The notes beneath the pieces were generated by a model. It was not told the DNA's origin, searched no databases, and saw only the letters and a list, made by a program, of their open reading frames with translations. A DNA stretch of 16,221 bases. Origin: DATKSS01 sp049582065 (GTDB lineage: Bacteria > Chloroflexota > Dormibacteria > Dormibacterales > Dormibacteraceae). Positions 1 through 7,674 of the stretch are shown one piece after another. The position numbers and the translations under genes were made by a program. The stretch covers positions 1 to 16,221 of the forward strand of contig JBAUTF010000320.1 in assembly GCA_049582065.1 (NCBI GenBank). The letters run 5' to 3'. How positions within the stretch are numbered: the first letter of the stretch is position 1; each line of letters begins with the position of its first letter.

Positions 1-531
1 TACTACTTCGGGTCACGAGAAAGCCTGCTCGCGCAAGCGTTGGCGTACTCGGACGCTCGTTTCTACGATCGCGCGGCCGCTGAACTCGCGAAATCCTCGA
101 CCGCGGCGCGAAAGCTGGTGCGTCTCCTCGAATTGAGCTGCACGACGGGCGATCCGGACGACCCCGATCAACCGGCATGGGTCCTCTGGCTCGATCTGTG
201 GTCGGTCGCGGCTCGCAACCCTGAAGTCGCCGAGCATCGGCGAAAGCTCGACCGGCACTGGCGCGAGACCATCAGCGGCGTGGTCGACCAGGGGGTTGCG
301 AGCGGCGAGTTCCAAGCTGTGAACGTGAGCGATTTCACGATCCGCCTGGCGGCGATGGTCGATGGACTTGCGGTACAGGTCGCGCTCGAGGATTCCGAGG
401 TCGACGCGGATCGAATGCTCCGCCTCTGCCTCGGGTATGCGGCCTCCGCGCTTGGGTTTGCGCTGCCGAGACGGCGTGCGCTGCGTTCCGCGCGCGCCTC
501 CGCAGAAGCGCGGAAAGCCGCGGTCGCGTGA
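1..531 (+). CDS. TetR-family transcriptional regulator, BetI-like C-terminal domain (5' end missing)
   Basis: The reading frame is open from base 1 and ends at TGA 529-531, so the N-terminal DNA-binding domain is mostly outside the window. The first visible residues, YYFGSRESLLAQAL, match the end of the TetR helix-turn-helix (the usual Y-x-F-G/H-S/K-E-x-L-L stretch), so about 30-45 residues are missing. The rest is helical, with a Trp-rich stretch (WVLWLDLW, bases ~178-201) and the pattern G-V-x-S-G-E-F ... MVDGLAVQ that is typical of the BetI-type TetR C-terminal ligand domain. TetR proteins are dimers, usually repressors released by a small ligand. It sits 4 bp before a Rieske oxygenase gene, so it probably controls that gene and perhaps the divergent operons starting near 5335-5435. 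Its ligand is unknown; the BetI resemblance does not prove choline or betaine sensing. Confidence 0.85.
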   Translation, partial: YYFGSRESLLAQALAYSDARFYDRAAAELAKSSTAARKLVRLLELSCTTGDPDDPDQPAWVLWLDLWSVAARNPEVAEHRRKLDRHWRETISGVVDQGVASGEFQAVNVSDFTIRLAAMVDGLAVQVALEDSEVDADRMLRLCLGYAASALGFALPRRRALRSARASAEARKAAVA

Positions 532-535
532 TCCC

Positions 536-1660
536 GTGAGCGAACTGGTCCGCACCCTCCCTGCTCCCGCGTACACGAGCGCGAGCATCCTCCAGTGGGA
601 GTTGGACCATTTCTTCCACGCAGGCTGGATCTGCGTCGGTCGCGCAACCGACCTGCCAGACGCCGGGGATCAGCGTGCGTTCAGCGCCGGCGGCCAGGGG
701 CTGCTGATGGTGCGCGACGGCGACGATACTCTCCGCTGCTTCTACAACGTCTGCAGGCATCGTGCTCACGAACTCATGCCGATCGGTGACTCTCGACACC
801 ACCATTTCATCCGTTGCCCGTATCACGCCTGGGCGTACCGACTCGACGGCAGTGTGCGCGCGACGCCGAACTTCGACGACCTTCCGGACGACGACCCGGC
901 CCGCACTGGGCTCGTGAGCGTCTCCGTTGCCGATTGGCACGGTTGGATCTTCGTCAACCCGACTCGCGACGCGGCGGACGTGGTTACCTTCGTCGATGAT
1001 CTCGATGAGCTGGTGCGCCCTTATGCGCCCGAGGGCCTGGTGTCCATCGACAAACACTCGTACGAGGTGCGCGCCAACTGGAAGGTCATCGTCGAGAACT
1101 ACCACGAGTGCCTCCACTGTCCGAGCATCCACCCGCAGCTGGTCAAGCTGAGCGCAAGCGACAGTGGGACAACGTGCGAGCCCCGCGGCATGTGGGCCGG
1201 CGGGACGATGGAGTTGCGCGACCGGGTGGAGACGATGTCGCTCACGGGCAAGGGTGGGCGCCCGCTGCCCGGCATCTCCGAAGCAGGGTTGCGCGACGTG
1301 CTCTACGTGAGCCTGTTTCCGAACCTGTTGCTCAGCATGCACCCCGACTACGTGATGACGCATCGCCTCGAGCCCCTCGCGCCCGACCGCACTTTCATCG
1401 AATGCGAATGGCTGTCGCTCCCGGAGACATGCGACGCTGGGAGTCTCGGACCGGCGGTGGAGTTCTGGGACGTCACCAACAAGCAGGATTGGTCGGCGTG
1501 CGAGTCGGTGCAACGCGGTGTGAGCTCACCCGCGTACCGGCCCGGGCCTCTCGGCTACCAGGAGGGCTCGGTGGCGCACTTCGTCGAGATGGTGCGGAGG
1601 GAATATCGCGCGAGAGGGCTCGACGGCGCTCGGCTCGTGGCCGGCGCGTACGGCTCCTGA
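536..1660 (+). CDS. Rieske [2Fe-2S] non-heme iron oxygenase, alpha subunit (carnitine/glycine-betaine oxygenase-like)
   Basis: A 374-residue protein from GTG 536. An in-frame start at 362 would add 58 residues that overlap the regulator and look like shadow coding, so I reject it. The Rieske cluster ligands are C73, H75, C94 and H97 (CRH ... CPYH). The mononuclear iron site is H194 and H199 in E-C-L-H-C-P-S-I-H, with D318 in NKQDW as the likely third ligand. The acid that bridges to the neighbouring subunit is E191, not the usual Asp; Glu here is known from CntA/GbcA-type quaternary-ammonium oxygenases. The C-terminal pattern ACESVQRG also fits that group. Such enzymes oxidise N-alkyl carbons (demethylation or C-N cleavage) and need a separate reductase, which is not in the window. 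No clear Shine-Dalgarno site precedes the GTG, and the 4 bp gap after the regulator suggests translational coupling. It is convergent with the next gene (4 bp between stops). Substrate class is inferred. Confidence 0.88.
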   Translation: MSELVRTLPAPAYTSASILQWELDHFFHAGWICVGRATDLPDAGDQRAFSAGGQGLLMVRDGDDTLRCFYNVCRHRAHELMPIGDSRHHHFIRCPYHAWAYRLDGSVRATPNFDDLPDDDPARTGLVSVSVADWHGWIFVNPTRDAADVVTFVDDLDELVRPYAPEGLVSIDKHSYEVRANWKVIVENYHECLHCPSIHPQLVKLSASDSGTTCEPRGMWAGGTMELRDRVETMSLTGKGGRPLPGISEAGLRDVLYVSLFPNLLLSMHPDYVMTHRLEPLAPDRTFIECEWLSLPETCDAGSLGPAVEFWDVTNKQDWSACESVQRGVSSPAYRPGPLGYQEGSVAHFVEMVRREYRARGLDGARLVAGAYGS

Positions 1661-1664
1661 CCGG

Positions 1665-2762
1665 CTACGCGAGTTCCCCGTTCGTTGCGCGGTCCGGGAG
1701 CACGCGCAGCGAATCCGGAGGGAGCTCTGCGACGACCGACTCTCCCTGTGAGTACGCAACGCTGTCGCCGGTGTTCGGCAGCATCGCCTGGATCGTCTCG
1801 CCGTGGCCGAGGCGGACCACGACCTGTCGGGTCGCGCCCAGGTAGATCACACGGTCGACCGTGCCGAATATGCAGTTCTTGCCCTCGCTCCCGGTTGGCA
1901 GGAGGCGCACCCGCTCGGGTCTGATTACGAGCTTCACGCCGCCGGTCGGAGTGTCCTTCGAGCTCGCGGTGAGTTCCGTCTCCCCGATTCGTACGCGACA
2001 GGCGCCGTTACCGGTCGTTGAGGAGACCTGCCCGTCCATGAGGTTGGAAAGCCCGAGGAAATCTGCAACATAGGCCGTCGCCGGCTCCTCGTAGACCTCA
2101 TCGGGTGTCCCCACCTGCTCGACGCGTCCGTCGGCCATGACGGCGAGGCGGTCCGACATCGTCAGCGCCTCCTCCTGGTCATGCGTGACGTAGATGAAGG
2201 TGATCCCGAGGTCCTCCTGGAGCGCCTTGAGCTCGATCTGCAACGCCTTGCGCAACTTGGCGTCGAGCGCGCCGAGCGGCTCGTCGAGGAGCAGCACTGC
2301 AGGGTTCAGCACCAGTGCACGCGCCAGTGCGACCCGCTGCTGCTGCCCGCCGGAGAGCTGGGCGGGCCGGCGCTTCTCGTAGGACGAGAGCCGCACCATC
2401 GCCAGGGCCGCGCGCACCCGTTGCTCGATCTCTCCCTTGGTCGCGCGCACGTACGCGAGTCCGAAGGCGACGTTCTCGTAGACGGTCATGAGCGGAAACA
2501 GCGCGTAGCTCTGGAACACCGTGTTGACGGGGCGCTTGTGCGGTGGAGTTCGCGCCACGTCCACGCCGTCGATGAAGATCGAGCCACTCGACGGCTGCTC
2601 AAAACCGGCGATCATGCGCAGCGTCGTCGTCTTGCCGCAGCCTGATGGGCCGAGCAGGGAGAAGAATTCGCCGCCGGCGATCCCGATGTCGATTCCGGCA
2701 ACCGCGACGACGTTCCCGAACTCCTTGCGGATGCCCACCAGCTCGATCGCGCCCCTGGTCAT
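1665..2762 (-). CDS. ABC transporter ATP-binding protein, PotA-like (spermidine/putrescine-type importer)
   Basis: A 365-residue ATPase that powers import through a membrane permease pair. Walker A is GPSGCGKTT (38-46), Q-loop Q84, signature LSGGQ (136-140), Walker B VLLLDEP (156-162), D-loop GALD (164-167) and switch H194. The ~125 residues after the nucleotide-binding domain match a C-terminal TOBE domain (the motif LVIRPERVRL begins at 278), as in PotA and other CUT1/polyamine-type ATPases. ATG 2762 follows the aminotransferase stop by 2 bp, so the two are cotranscribed and probably coupled. The matching binding protein and permeases are on the other strand at 5436-8618, so this is the ATPase of a split importer. 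No second binding protein or permease pair of this class is nearby. Function as an importer ATPase is firm; polyamine-like substrate is inferred from the family of the partners. Confidence 0.9.
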   Translation of the reverse strand: MTRGAIELVGIRKEFGNVVAVAGIDIGIAGGEFFSLLGPSGCGKTTTLRMIAGFEQPSSGSIFIDGVDVARTPPHKRPVNTVFQSYALFPLMTVYENVAFGLAYVRATKGEIEQRVRAALAMVRLSSYEKRRPAQLSGGQQQRVALARALVLNPAVLLLDEPLGALDAKLRKALQIELKALQEDLGITFIYVTHDQEEALTMSDRLAVMADGRVEQVGTPDEVYEEPATAYVADFLGLSNLMDGQVSSTTGNGACRVRIGETELTASSKDTPTGGVKLVIRPERVRLLPTGSEGKNCIFGTVDRVIYLGATRQVVVRLGHGETIQAMLPNTGDSVAYSQGESVVAELPPDSLRVLPDRATNGELA

Positions 2763-2764
2763 GG

Positions 2765-4144
2765 TCAGCCGGTCAGCGCCGCGACGAATCGCGAGAAGTT
2801 GGCGACGAAGAGCTCCGCATCCGCCTCATTGTGCTGCGCCGAGAGCAGCCACTGTTCGGCCTTGCCCCACGGCGGCAGGAACACACCGCCGTTGTGCTGG
2901 AACAGCCAGTGGCAGTGGCTGTAGCGCTCGTCGAGCTCGAGGAAGTCACGGAAGTTCCTGACCGGGCTCGCGGTGAACGTGACGCATCCCTTGGCGCCGA
3001 TGGCCACGACGTGCGCGGGGAGACCCGCCGCGGTGATCGCTGTCTCACATCCCTCGACGATGAACTCTCGCAACCGGTCGAACCGCCGGTACGCCTGCGG
3101 GGTCAGCACCTCGGTCAGCGCGGCGCGCGCCGCCGCCATCCCGAGCGGGTTGCCGTTGAAGGTCCCGACCTGCTCGTACGTGCCGTCGACGACGCGCTCC
3201 ATCACCTCCGCGGTCCCGCCGATCGCTGCCACCGGCAGGCCGCCGCCCAGTGCCTTTGCGAGACACACGATGTCAGGGCGGATCCCGAAGAACTCGGTCG
3301 CGCCGCCCGCCGCAACTGTGAAGCCGGTCTTGACCTCATCGAATGCGACCAGACCACCATTGCCGTGCACGATGTCGATGAGCCCGGCAAGGTATCCGTC
3401 ATCCGGCATGACGATGCCGGCGTTCATCATCACCGGCTCCAGGATCATCCCCGCGATCTCACCGGGGTGCTCCGCGAGGATGGCTGCCAGCGATTCCAGG
3501 TCGTTGTACTGCACGATGAGCGTCAGATCGGTGATCTCGCTCGGGATTCCGGAGCTGGACGCAGCGCTGTTGGGGTGCGTCGGCGAGCCGATCTGTTCCT
3601 CGGACGGATACACCGACACCTGTACCGAGTCATGGTGTCCGTGATAGCAGCCCTCGATCTTCACGATCAACTTGCGGCCGGTGATGGCGCGCATCAGGTG
3701 CACCGCGTCCATCGTCGCTTCGGTTCCGGAGTTGGCGAAACGCCACAGCGGCAGTCCCCAGCGCCGCGCGAGCTCCTCGCTCACGATGAACGCATCCTCG
3801 GTCGGCTGCGCGAAGTGTGTTCCTTCGCGCACACGCCGCGACACAGCCTCGACGATTGCCGGATGCACGTGTCCGACCGCGCTCACGCCGTAGCCACCGT
3901 GGAGGTCGACGTACTCGATGCCGTCAGCATCGATGATCTTCGAGCCCACGCCGTGGTGGATCCACATCGCCTGGGGGCGTGTGATCTGCCAGCTCGACGT
4001 CACGCCACCTGCGAGCGACGCGCGCGCCCGGGCGGACAGCTCACGCGAGCGCGGCTGCCGCGCCACGAGCAATGCCTCCTGTTCCTCGATGAGCTCATCG
4101 AGCCGCTGGTCGATCGTCGTTGCCGCAATGGTCTGGGGTGTCAT
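2765..4144 (-). CDS. Class-III PLP-dependent aminotransferase, glutamate-1-semialdehyde aminotransferase-like
   Basis: A 459-residue fold-type I PLP enzyme. Visible motifs are SGTEA (139-143, phosphate binding), YHGHHD (167-172, ring stacking), FDEVKTGF (268-275, D269 contacts the PLP nitrogen), LAKALGGGLP with K297 as the Schiff-base lysine, and GTFNGNP (327-333). The spacing and GTFNGNP resemble HemL, but the context is catabolic and lacks haem genes. The same subfamily includes beta-amino-acid aminotransferases, so a beta-amino or omega-amino substrate is possible. I chose ATG 4144 because GGGAG lies 4 nt upstream and homology-like sequence starts there. The frame stays open to 4876, but that extension overlaps the acyl-CoA dehydrogenase gene and is Arg-rich shadow sequence. 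It lies 23 bp after that gene and 2 bp before the ATPase, all in one leftward operon. The exact reaction cannot be read from sequence. Confidence 0.88.
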   Translation of the reverse strand: MTPQTIAATTIDQRLDELIEEQEALLVARQPRSRELSARARASLAGGVTSSWQITRPQAMWIHHGVGSKIIDADGIEYVDLHGGYGVSAVGHVHPAIVEAVSRRVREGTHFAQPTEDAFIVSEELARRWGLPLWRFANSGTEATMDAVHLMRAITGRKLIVKIEGCYHGHHDSVQVSVYPSEEQIGSPTHPNSAASSSGIPSEITDLTLIVQYNDLESLAAILAEHPGEIAGMILEPVMMNAGIVMPDDGYLAGLIDIVHGNGGLVAFDEVKTGFTVAAGGATEFFGIRPDIVCLAKALGGGLPVAAIGGTAEVMERVVDGTYEQVGTFNGNPLGMAAARAALTEVLTPQAYRRFDRLREFIVEGCETAITAAGLPAHVVAIGAKGCVTFTASPVRNFRDFLELDERYSHCHWLFQHNGGVFLPPWGKAEQWLLSAQHNEADAELFVANFSRFVAALTG

Positions 4145-4167
4145 ACGTCTCCCGTGGTTGGTGTCTG

Positions 4168-5334
4168 TCAGATCAGGCCGGCGACGCCGCGTTTGGCGAG
4201 CTGCCCGGCGATGATCACGCGCTGGATTTCCGAAGTCCCTTCCCAGATTCGCTCCACGCGGAGCTCGCGGTAGAAGCGCTCGGCGACGTTCTCGCGCATG
4301 TAGCCACGGCCGCCGAAGATCTGCAGGCAGCGGTCCGCGACGCGCCCCGCCATCTCCGACGCGAAGAGCTTGACCATCGAGCACTGCGCGTGCTGCACCT
4401 TCGTGTCGGCGCCGGAGTCGATGGTGCGCGCGACCTCGTACGTCATCGTCTTCGTTGCGAAGAGCTCGGTGATCGAGTCCGCGAGCAGGGTCTGCACCGC
4501 CTGGTGCTCCATGATCGGGTGCCCGTCGCTGACGCGTTCTCGCGCGAAAGCGGTCGCCTCCTCGATGAGCCGTGCCGCCGCACCGAGGCAGCGCGCCGCG
4601 ATCATCAGCCGCTCGTAGCGGAACCACTCGTGGGCGAACGTCATGCCGTCGCCCTCCGCGCCGACGCGATGTGTGGCCGGCACCCGCACGTTCTCGAAGG
4701 CGACGATCGGGTGGTGGTGCGCGAACGTGTGCATGTACGCGGGCGTGCGCACCACGCGGATACCGTCCCACGGCAGCGGGATGACGAACATCGCGTGCGC
4801 GCCCGCATTCGGACCGCCTGCGAGCTTTCCCTGGAAGAAGACGTACTGCGCCTCGTTGAACGAGGTGACGTGCCACTTCACCCCGTTGAGGACGTAGTCG
4901 TCACCGTCGCGCGCGGCGGTGGCGGTCAGCGCGTCGACGTCGGAGCCCGATCCCTCCTCGGTGATGGCGTAGCACTCGTGCATCTCGCCCCGGATGGTCG
5001 GCATCACCCATTGCTCCATCTGGAAGGCGCTCGCGACGCCGGGGAACCACGCGGCGGGTGCAGGGATCACCCATGCGAGCGCGTTGGTCGCGCGGCCCGT
5101 CTGCTCCTGCACGAGGACCTGCTGGAGCATGGTGAATCCACCGCCACCGAGCTCGCGCGGCATGTTGATCGCCTGCAGCCCCAGATCGAGGACGCGCTGC
5201 CAGGCGTGTTCGTGGACTCCGTCAGGGGGGACGCCACCGTTCAACTCTGCCGCGGTCTCGTGGGGGATGAGCTCCTCGACGATCGACGCCGCGCGTCCCT
5301 GGATCTCGAGGTCCTCGGCGGTGAGGCTGTACAT
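4168..5334 (-). CDS. Acyl-CoA dehydrogenase family protein (first of two)
   Basis: A 388-residue flavoprotein of normal family length that would introduce a trans-2,3 double bond into an acyl-CoA, passing electrons to ETF. The flavin motif is CYAITEEGSGSD (121-132), which departs from the usual T-E-P-x-A-G-S-D by having E for P and S for A. W154 and the hydrophobic beta-domain follow. The C-terminal domain contains GGRGYMRE (341-348) and RIWEGTSEIQR (362-372), where E365 sits at the position of the catalytic base in medium-chain-type dehydrogenases. It shares many blocks with the second dehydrogenase at 8621-9811, notably YMHTF and the last ~80 residues, so the two are paralogs. It is the first gene of the leftward operon. 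ATG 5334 has only weak upstream complementarity to 16S rRNA. No CoA ligase is present, so the acyl substrate is unknown. Confidence 0.9.
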   Translation of the reverse strand: MYSLTAEDLEIQGRAASIVEELIPHETAAELNGGVPPDGVHEHAWQRVLDLGLQAINMPRELGGGGFTMLQQVLVQEQTGRATNALAWVIPAPAAWFPGVASAFQMEQWVMPTIRGEMHECYAITEEGSGSDVDALTATAARDGDDYVLNGVKWHVTSFNEAQYVFFQGKLAGGPNAGAHAMFVIPLPWDGIRVVRTPAYMHTFAHHHPIVAFENVRVPATHRVGAEGDGMTFAHEWFRYERLMIAARCLGAAARLIEEATAFARERVSDGHPIMEHQAVQTLLADSITELFATKTMTYEVARTIDSGADTKVQHAQCSMVKLFASEMAGRVADRCLQIFGGRGYMRENVAERFYRELRVERIWEGTSEIQRVIIAGQLAKRGVAGLI

Positions 5335-5366
5335 CTCCGGCAGCGAGCCCTCAACGAAACGGTGTG

Positions 5367-5395
5367 TTGACTAAGCATTCAGTCTATGCCACACT
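5367..5395. promoter_or_regulatory. Putative TetR-type operator overlapping a rightward promoter in the divergent control region
   Basis: The 101 bp between the divergent start codons 5334 and 5436 contains GACTAAGCATTCAGTC (5369-5384). This is an imperfect dyad: the outer GACT/AGTC arms are exact, and the inner positions keep purine/pyrimidine symmetry (ACT-R-A-R-Y-R-Y-T-Y-AGT), as many actinobacterial TetR operators do. It overlaps TTGACT (5367-5372), which matches the -35 consensus in five of six bases. A weak -10-like CACACT lies at 5390-5395 after 17 bp. If the dyad is an operator, a repressor bound there would block the rightward operon and could also affect the leftward one. I see no convincing leftward -10. 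Binding by the TetR protein encoded at 1-531 is inference. Confidence 0.4.
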
Positions 5396-5435
5396 CCGCC
5401 CGAGCCGCAAGGTGCAGCACTGCAGGGGTGTGGCC

Positions 5436-6704
5436 ATGACGAGCGAACGGTCGATCGATCGCCTGTTGGCGGCGGAGTGGAGTCGCCGCCGCTTCCTTGG
5501 AAGGTCCATGGGCGCTGGGCTTGCGCTCGCAGGTCTTGGCCCGTTCCTCGAGGCGTGCGGCAAGGCGTCGGTCGCCGCCGTGAATCCTTTCCCGCTCGGG
5601 AGCCCCCAGCACCCCGTCTTGTGGCCGATCGACAAGAACAACCCGCCGATCGCGTCGGGGCTGCAGCCCGAGATGAACGCGACGCTCAAGATCTACAACT
5701 ACCCGGACTATCTCGATCAGACCACCGCGGTTACCAACTTCCAGAAGCAGTTCGCGCAGTACAACGTCACCGTCCAGATCTCGACGTTCAACGACATCAA
5801 CGAGGCGCTTGCCAAGTTGCGCACGGGGGAGGTGGACTTCGACCTCTTCGTCCCCTCATACGACAGCATCGGCAAGCTCGTGTACGGCGGCTTCCTGCGT
5901 CCGCTCACGCACAGCTACATCCCCAACATCTCGCAGGTGTGGCCGACCTTCCTCAACCCCTTCTACGATCAGCAATGGCGCTACACGGTCCCGTACACGA
6001 TTTACACCACCGGCATCGGCTGGCGCGCCGACAAGGTGAGTGAGGACATCAGCCTGCGGGCGAACCCGTATGACGTCTTCTGGGATCCCATCTACAGCTC
6101 GCGCATCGCAATCCTCGACGACTACCGCGAGGCGATCACGATGGTGCTGCTGCGCAACGGGATCACCAACGTGCTCACCGGCGATCCGAAGAAGCTCAGC
6201 CTCGTCTCGGATCAGCTCACCGACATGATCAGCAAGACGAACCCGAAGGTGAACATCACCGACTACCAGGACATTCCCGACGGCACCACCGACGTGAGCC
6301 AGGCGTGGTCGGGGGACATGATCAACGCGCAGTACAACATGCCTGCCGGGCAGAGCCCGAGCGTCCTTCGCTACTGGTATCCAAAGAACGGCAAGGGCGC
6401 CGTCAACCAGGACATCTTCGTGATCCTGCGCGCCGGGAAGAACCCGGTGCTCTCCCACCTCTGGCTCAACTACATGCTCGACCTCAAGAACGCCAAATCC
6501 AACGCAGCGTTCACCGGGTATCAGACGCCGCACAACGGCATCGACCCGAACACGATGGTGAGCGACGGCACGATCCCGGCCAACCTCGCAAGCGTGGTCG
6601 TGGTGCCGCAGTACTTCAACGTGGGCTATCGCGAGCTCGAGCTGAGCCCCGCCACCGACACCGCGTGGCACAACGTGTGGCAGGAGTTCAAGGCGGGTGG
6701 CTGA
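5436..6704 (+). CDS. PotD/PotF-like substrate-binding protein of an ABC importer, Tat-exported, possible lipoprotein
   Basis: A 422-residue extracytoplasmic binding protein. The N-terminus carries a twin-arginine motif SRRRFLG (16-22), a hydrophobic stretch rich in Ala, Gly and Leu (25-38), then LEAC (38-41), an imperfect lipobox with Glu at -2. The mature part follows the spermidine/putrescine-binding pattern: IYNYPDYLD (86-94), FDLFVPSYDSI (135-145), GGFLRPL (151-157), AWSGD (290-294) and YPKNGKG ... D326. W291 and D294 correspond to the PotF Trp/Asp pair that contacts a ligand amine, which supports a cationic ligand. I chose ATG 5436 because AGGGG (5424-5428) lies 7 nt upstream; the frame is open to GTG 5364, but that would bury the Tat motif. 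It is first in the rightward importer operon and overlaps the next gene by 8 bp. The ligand itself is not identifiable. Confidence 0.9.
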   Translation: MTSERSIDRLLAAEWSRRRFLGRSMGAGLALAGLGPFLEACGKASVAAVNPFPLGSPQHPVLWPIDKNNPPIASGLQPEMNATLKIYNYPDYLDQTTAVTNFQKQFAQYNVTVQISTFNDINEALAKLRTGEVDFDLFVPSYDSIGKLVYGGFLRPLTHSYIPNISQVWPTFLNPFYDQQWRYTVPYTIYTTGIGWRADKVSEDISLRANPYDVFWDPIYSSRIAILDDYREAITMVLLRNGITNVLTGDPKKLSLVSDQLTDMISKTNPKVNITDYQDIPDGTTDVSQAWSGDMINAQYNMPAGQSPSVLRYWYPKNGKGAVNQDIFVILRAGKNPVLSHLWLNYMLDLKNAKSNAAFTGYQTPHNGIDPNTMVSDGTIPANLASVVVVPQYFNVGYRELELSPATDTAWHNVWQEFKAGG

Positions 6705-7674
6705 GGCGGAGGCGGCATCGCCCGCCTCCAACCGTCCAGGCCCCAGACCTCGGCGTTTTGCGAGACGCCGGCGCGGTACGCGCGGAGTCCAGTACCCGCG
6801 CGGACTCTGGCCGGCATTCGCGACCCCGGGAATGCTGTGGCTCGCGCTCTTCTTCCTCCTTCCCCTCTATGTGGTGCTCGCGATCGCCTTCGGATCAGTC
6901 GACCCGGTCTTCCGCAGTCCGATCCCCACGTGGAATCCGCTGCAGTGGGATCCCTCGCAGTTCCAGTTCATCTTCGGCCACCTGGTCGGCGCCGCCGGGT
7001 TCTTCGGACCCCCGATGGTCCGCACGTTCCTGTACGTCGCGGCGGCGTCGCTGATCGCGCTCGTCGTCGGGTATCCCGTCGCGTATTTCGTTGCGCGATT
7101 CGCGGGTCGCCGCCGTGTGCTGTTCCTTGCGCTCCTGCTCGCGCCGTTCTGCGTCAGCTACATGATGCGCATGCTCGCCTGGGTGAACCTCCTCGAGGTG
7201 GACGGTCTCGTCAACCACACGCTCGGGATCTTCGGCGTCACGCCGGTGGCGTGGCTGTCAGGTCAGCCGATCACCGTCGTGCTCGGTCTCGTCTACGGAT
7301 ACATCCCCTACATGATCCTGCCGCTCTATGCCGGGCTCGATCGAATCGAGAACAGCCTGCTCGAGGCGGCACGCGACCTCGGCGCGGGACGCTTCTCGAC
7401 CTTCCGCCGCGTCACGCTCCCCATGAGCCGGCCGGCGATTCTCACCGGGTTGCTGATCGTGAGCCTGCCGATGTTCGGCGACTACTTCACCAACGACCTC
7501 CTCTCGGGCTCGCCACGAACCTCCATGCTCGGCAATCTCATCAACACCGCGGTGTCCACCCCCGGTGAGTCCGCCGAGGGTGCGGCGTTCGTCCTGCTGC
7601 TCTTCGCCCTGCTCATCCCGCCGATGGTGTACTACGCGAGGAGCACGTCGCGGCGTTCGATGGTGGAGGCATGA
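6697..7674 (+). CDS. ABC importer permease, PotB-like
   Basis: A 325-residue inner-membrane permease with six likely membrane segments near 45-66, 110-133, 141-160, 193-212, 246-264 and 296-314. The cytoplasmic EAA loop, which docks on the ATPase, is EAARDLGAGRFSTFRRVTLP (223-242). The N-terminus is Arg/Pro-rich and extends about 40 residues before the first membrane segment, which is a little longer than in classical PotB. GTG 6697 is supported by AGGAG (6682-6686) 10 nt upstream, inside the end of the binding-protein gene, and the two genes overlap by 8 bp. It should pair with the next permease and with the ATPase encoded on the other strand at 1665-2762. The motif HTLGIFG and the layout fit the polyamine/opine/2-aminoethylphosphonate transporter group rather than sugar permeases. 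Confidence 0.9.
   Translation: MAEAEAASPASNRPGPRPRRFARRRRGTRGVQYPRGLWPAFATPGMLWLALFFLLPLYVVLAIAFGSVDPVFRSPIPTWNPLQWDPSQFQFIFGHLVGAAGFFGPPMVRTFLYVAAASLIALVVGYPVAYFVARFAGRRRVLFLALLLAPFCVSYMMRMLAWVNLLEVDGLVNHTLGIFGVTPVAWLSGQPITVVLGLVYGYIPYMILPLYAGLDRIENSLLEAARDLGAGRFSTFRRVTLPMSRPAILTGLLIVSLPMFGDYFTNDLLSGSPRTSMLGNLINTAVSTPGESAEGAAFVLLLFALLIPPMVYYARSTSRRSMVEA

Noticed and set aside
362..535. 58-residue N-terminal extension of the Rieske oxygenase
   Set aside because: It overlaps the TetR gene in another frame and has shadow-type composition; GTG 536 gives a normal family N-terminus.
335..1513. 392-residue minus-strand frame
   Set aside because: It is antisense to the Rieske gene, His/Arg-rich and without domains; such frames are common in high-GC coding DNA.
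1639..1666. Inverted repeat GCCGG/CCGGC across the convergent stops as a bidirectional terminator
   Set aside because: The stem is only 5 bp with a 16-nt loop and no T-run on either side, so it is indistinguishable from chance in high-GC DNA.
2765..4876. 703-residue minus-strand frame fusing an N-terminal extension to the aminotransferase
   Set aside because: The first 244 residues overlap the acyl-CoA dehydrogenase gene in another frame, are Arg-rich without motifs, and a good Shine-Dalgarno site precedes ATG 4144.
2645..5370. Long plus-strand frames (542 and 416 residues) across the leftward operon
   Set aside because: They are antisense to the aminotransferase and dehydrogenase, whose motifs are unmistakable; the antisense products show no family pattern.
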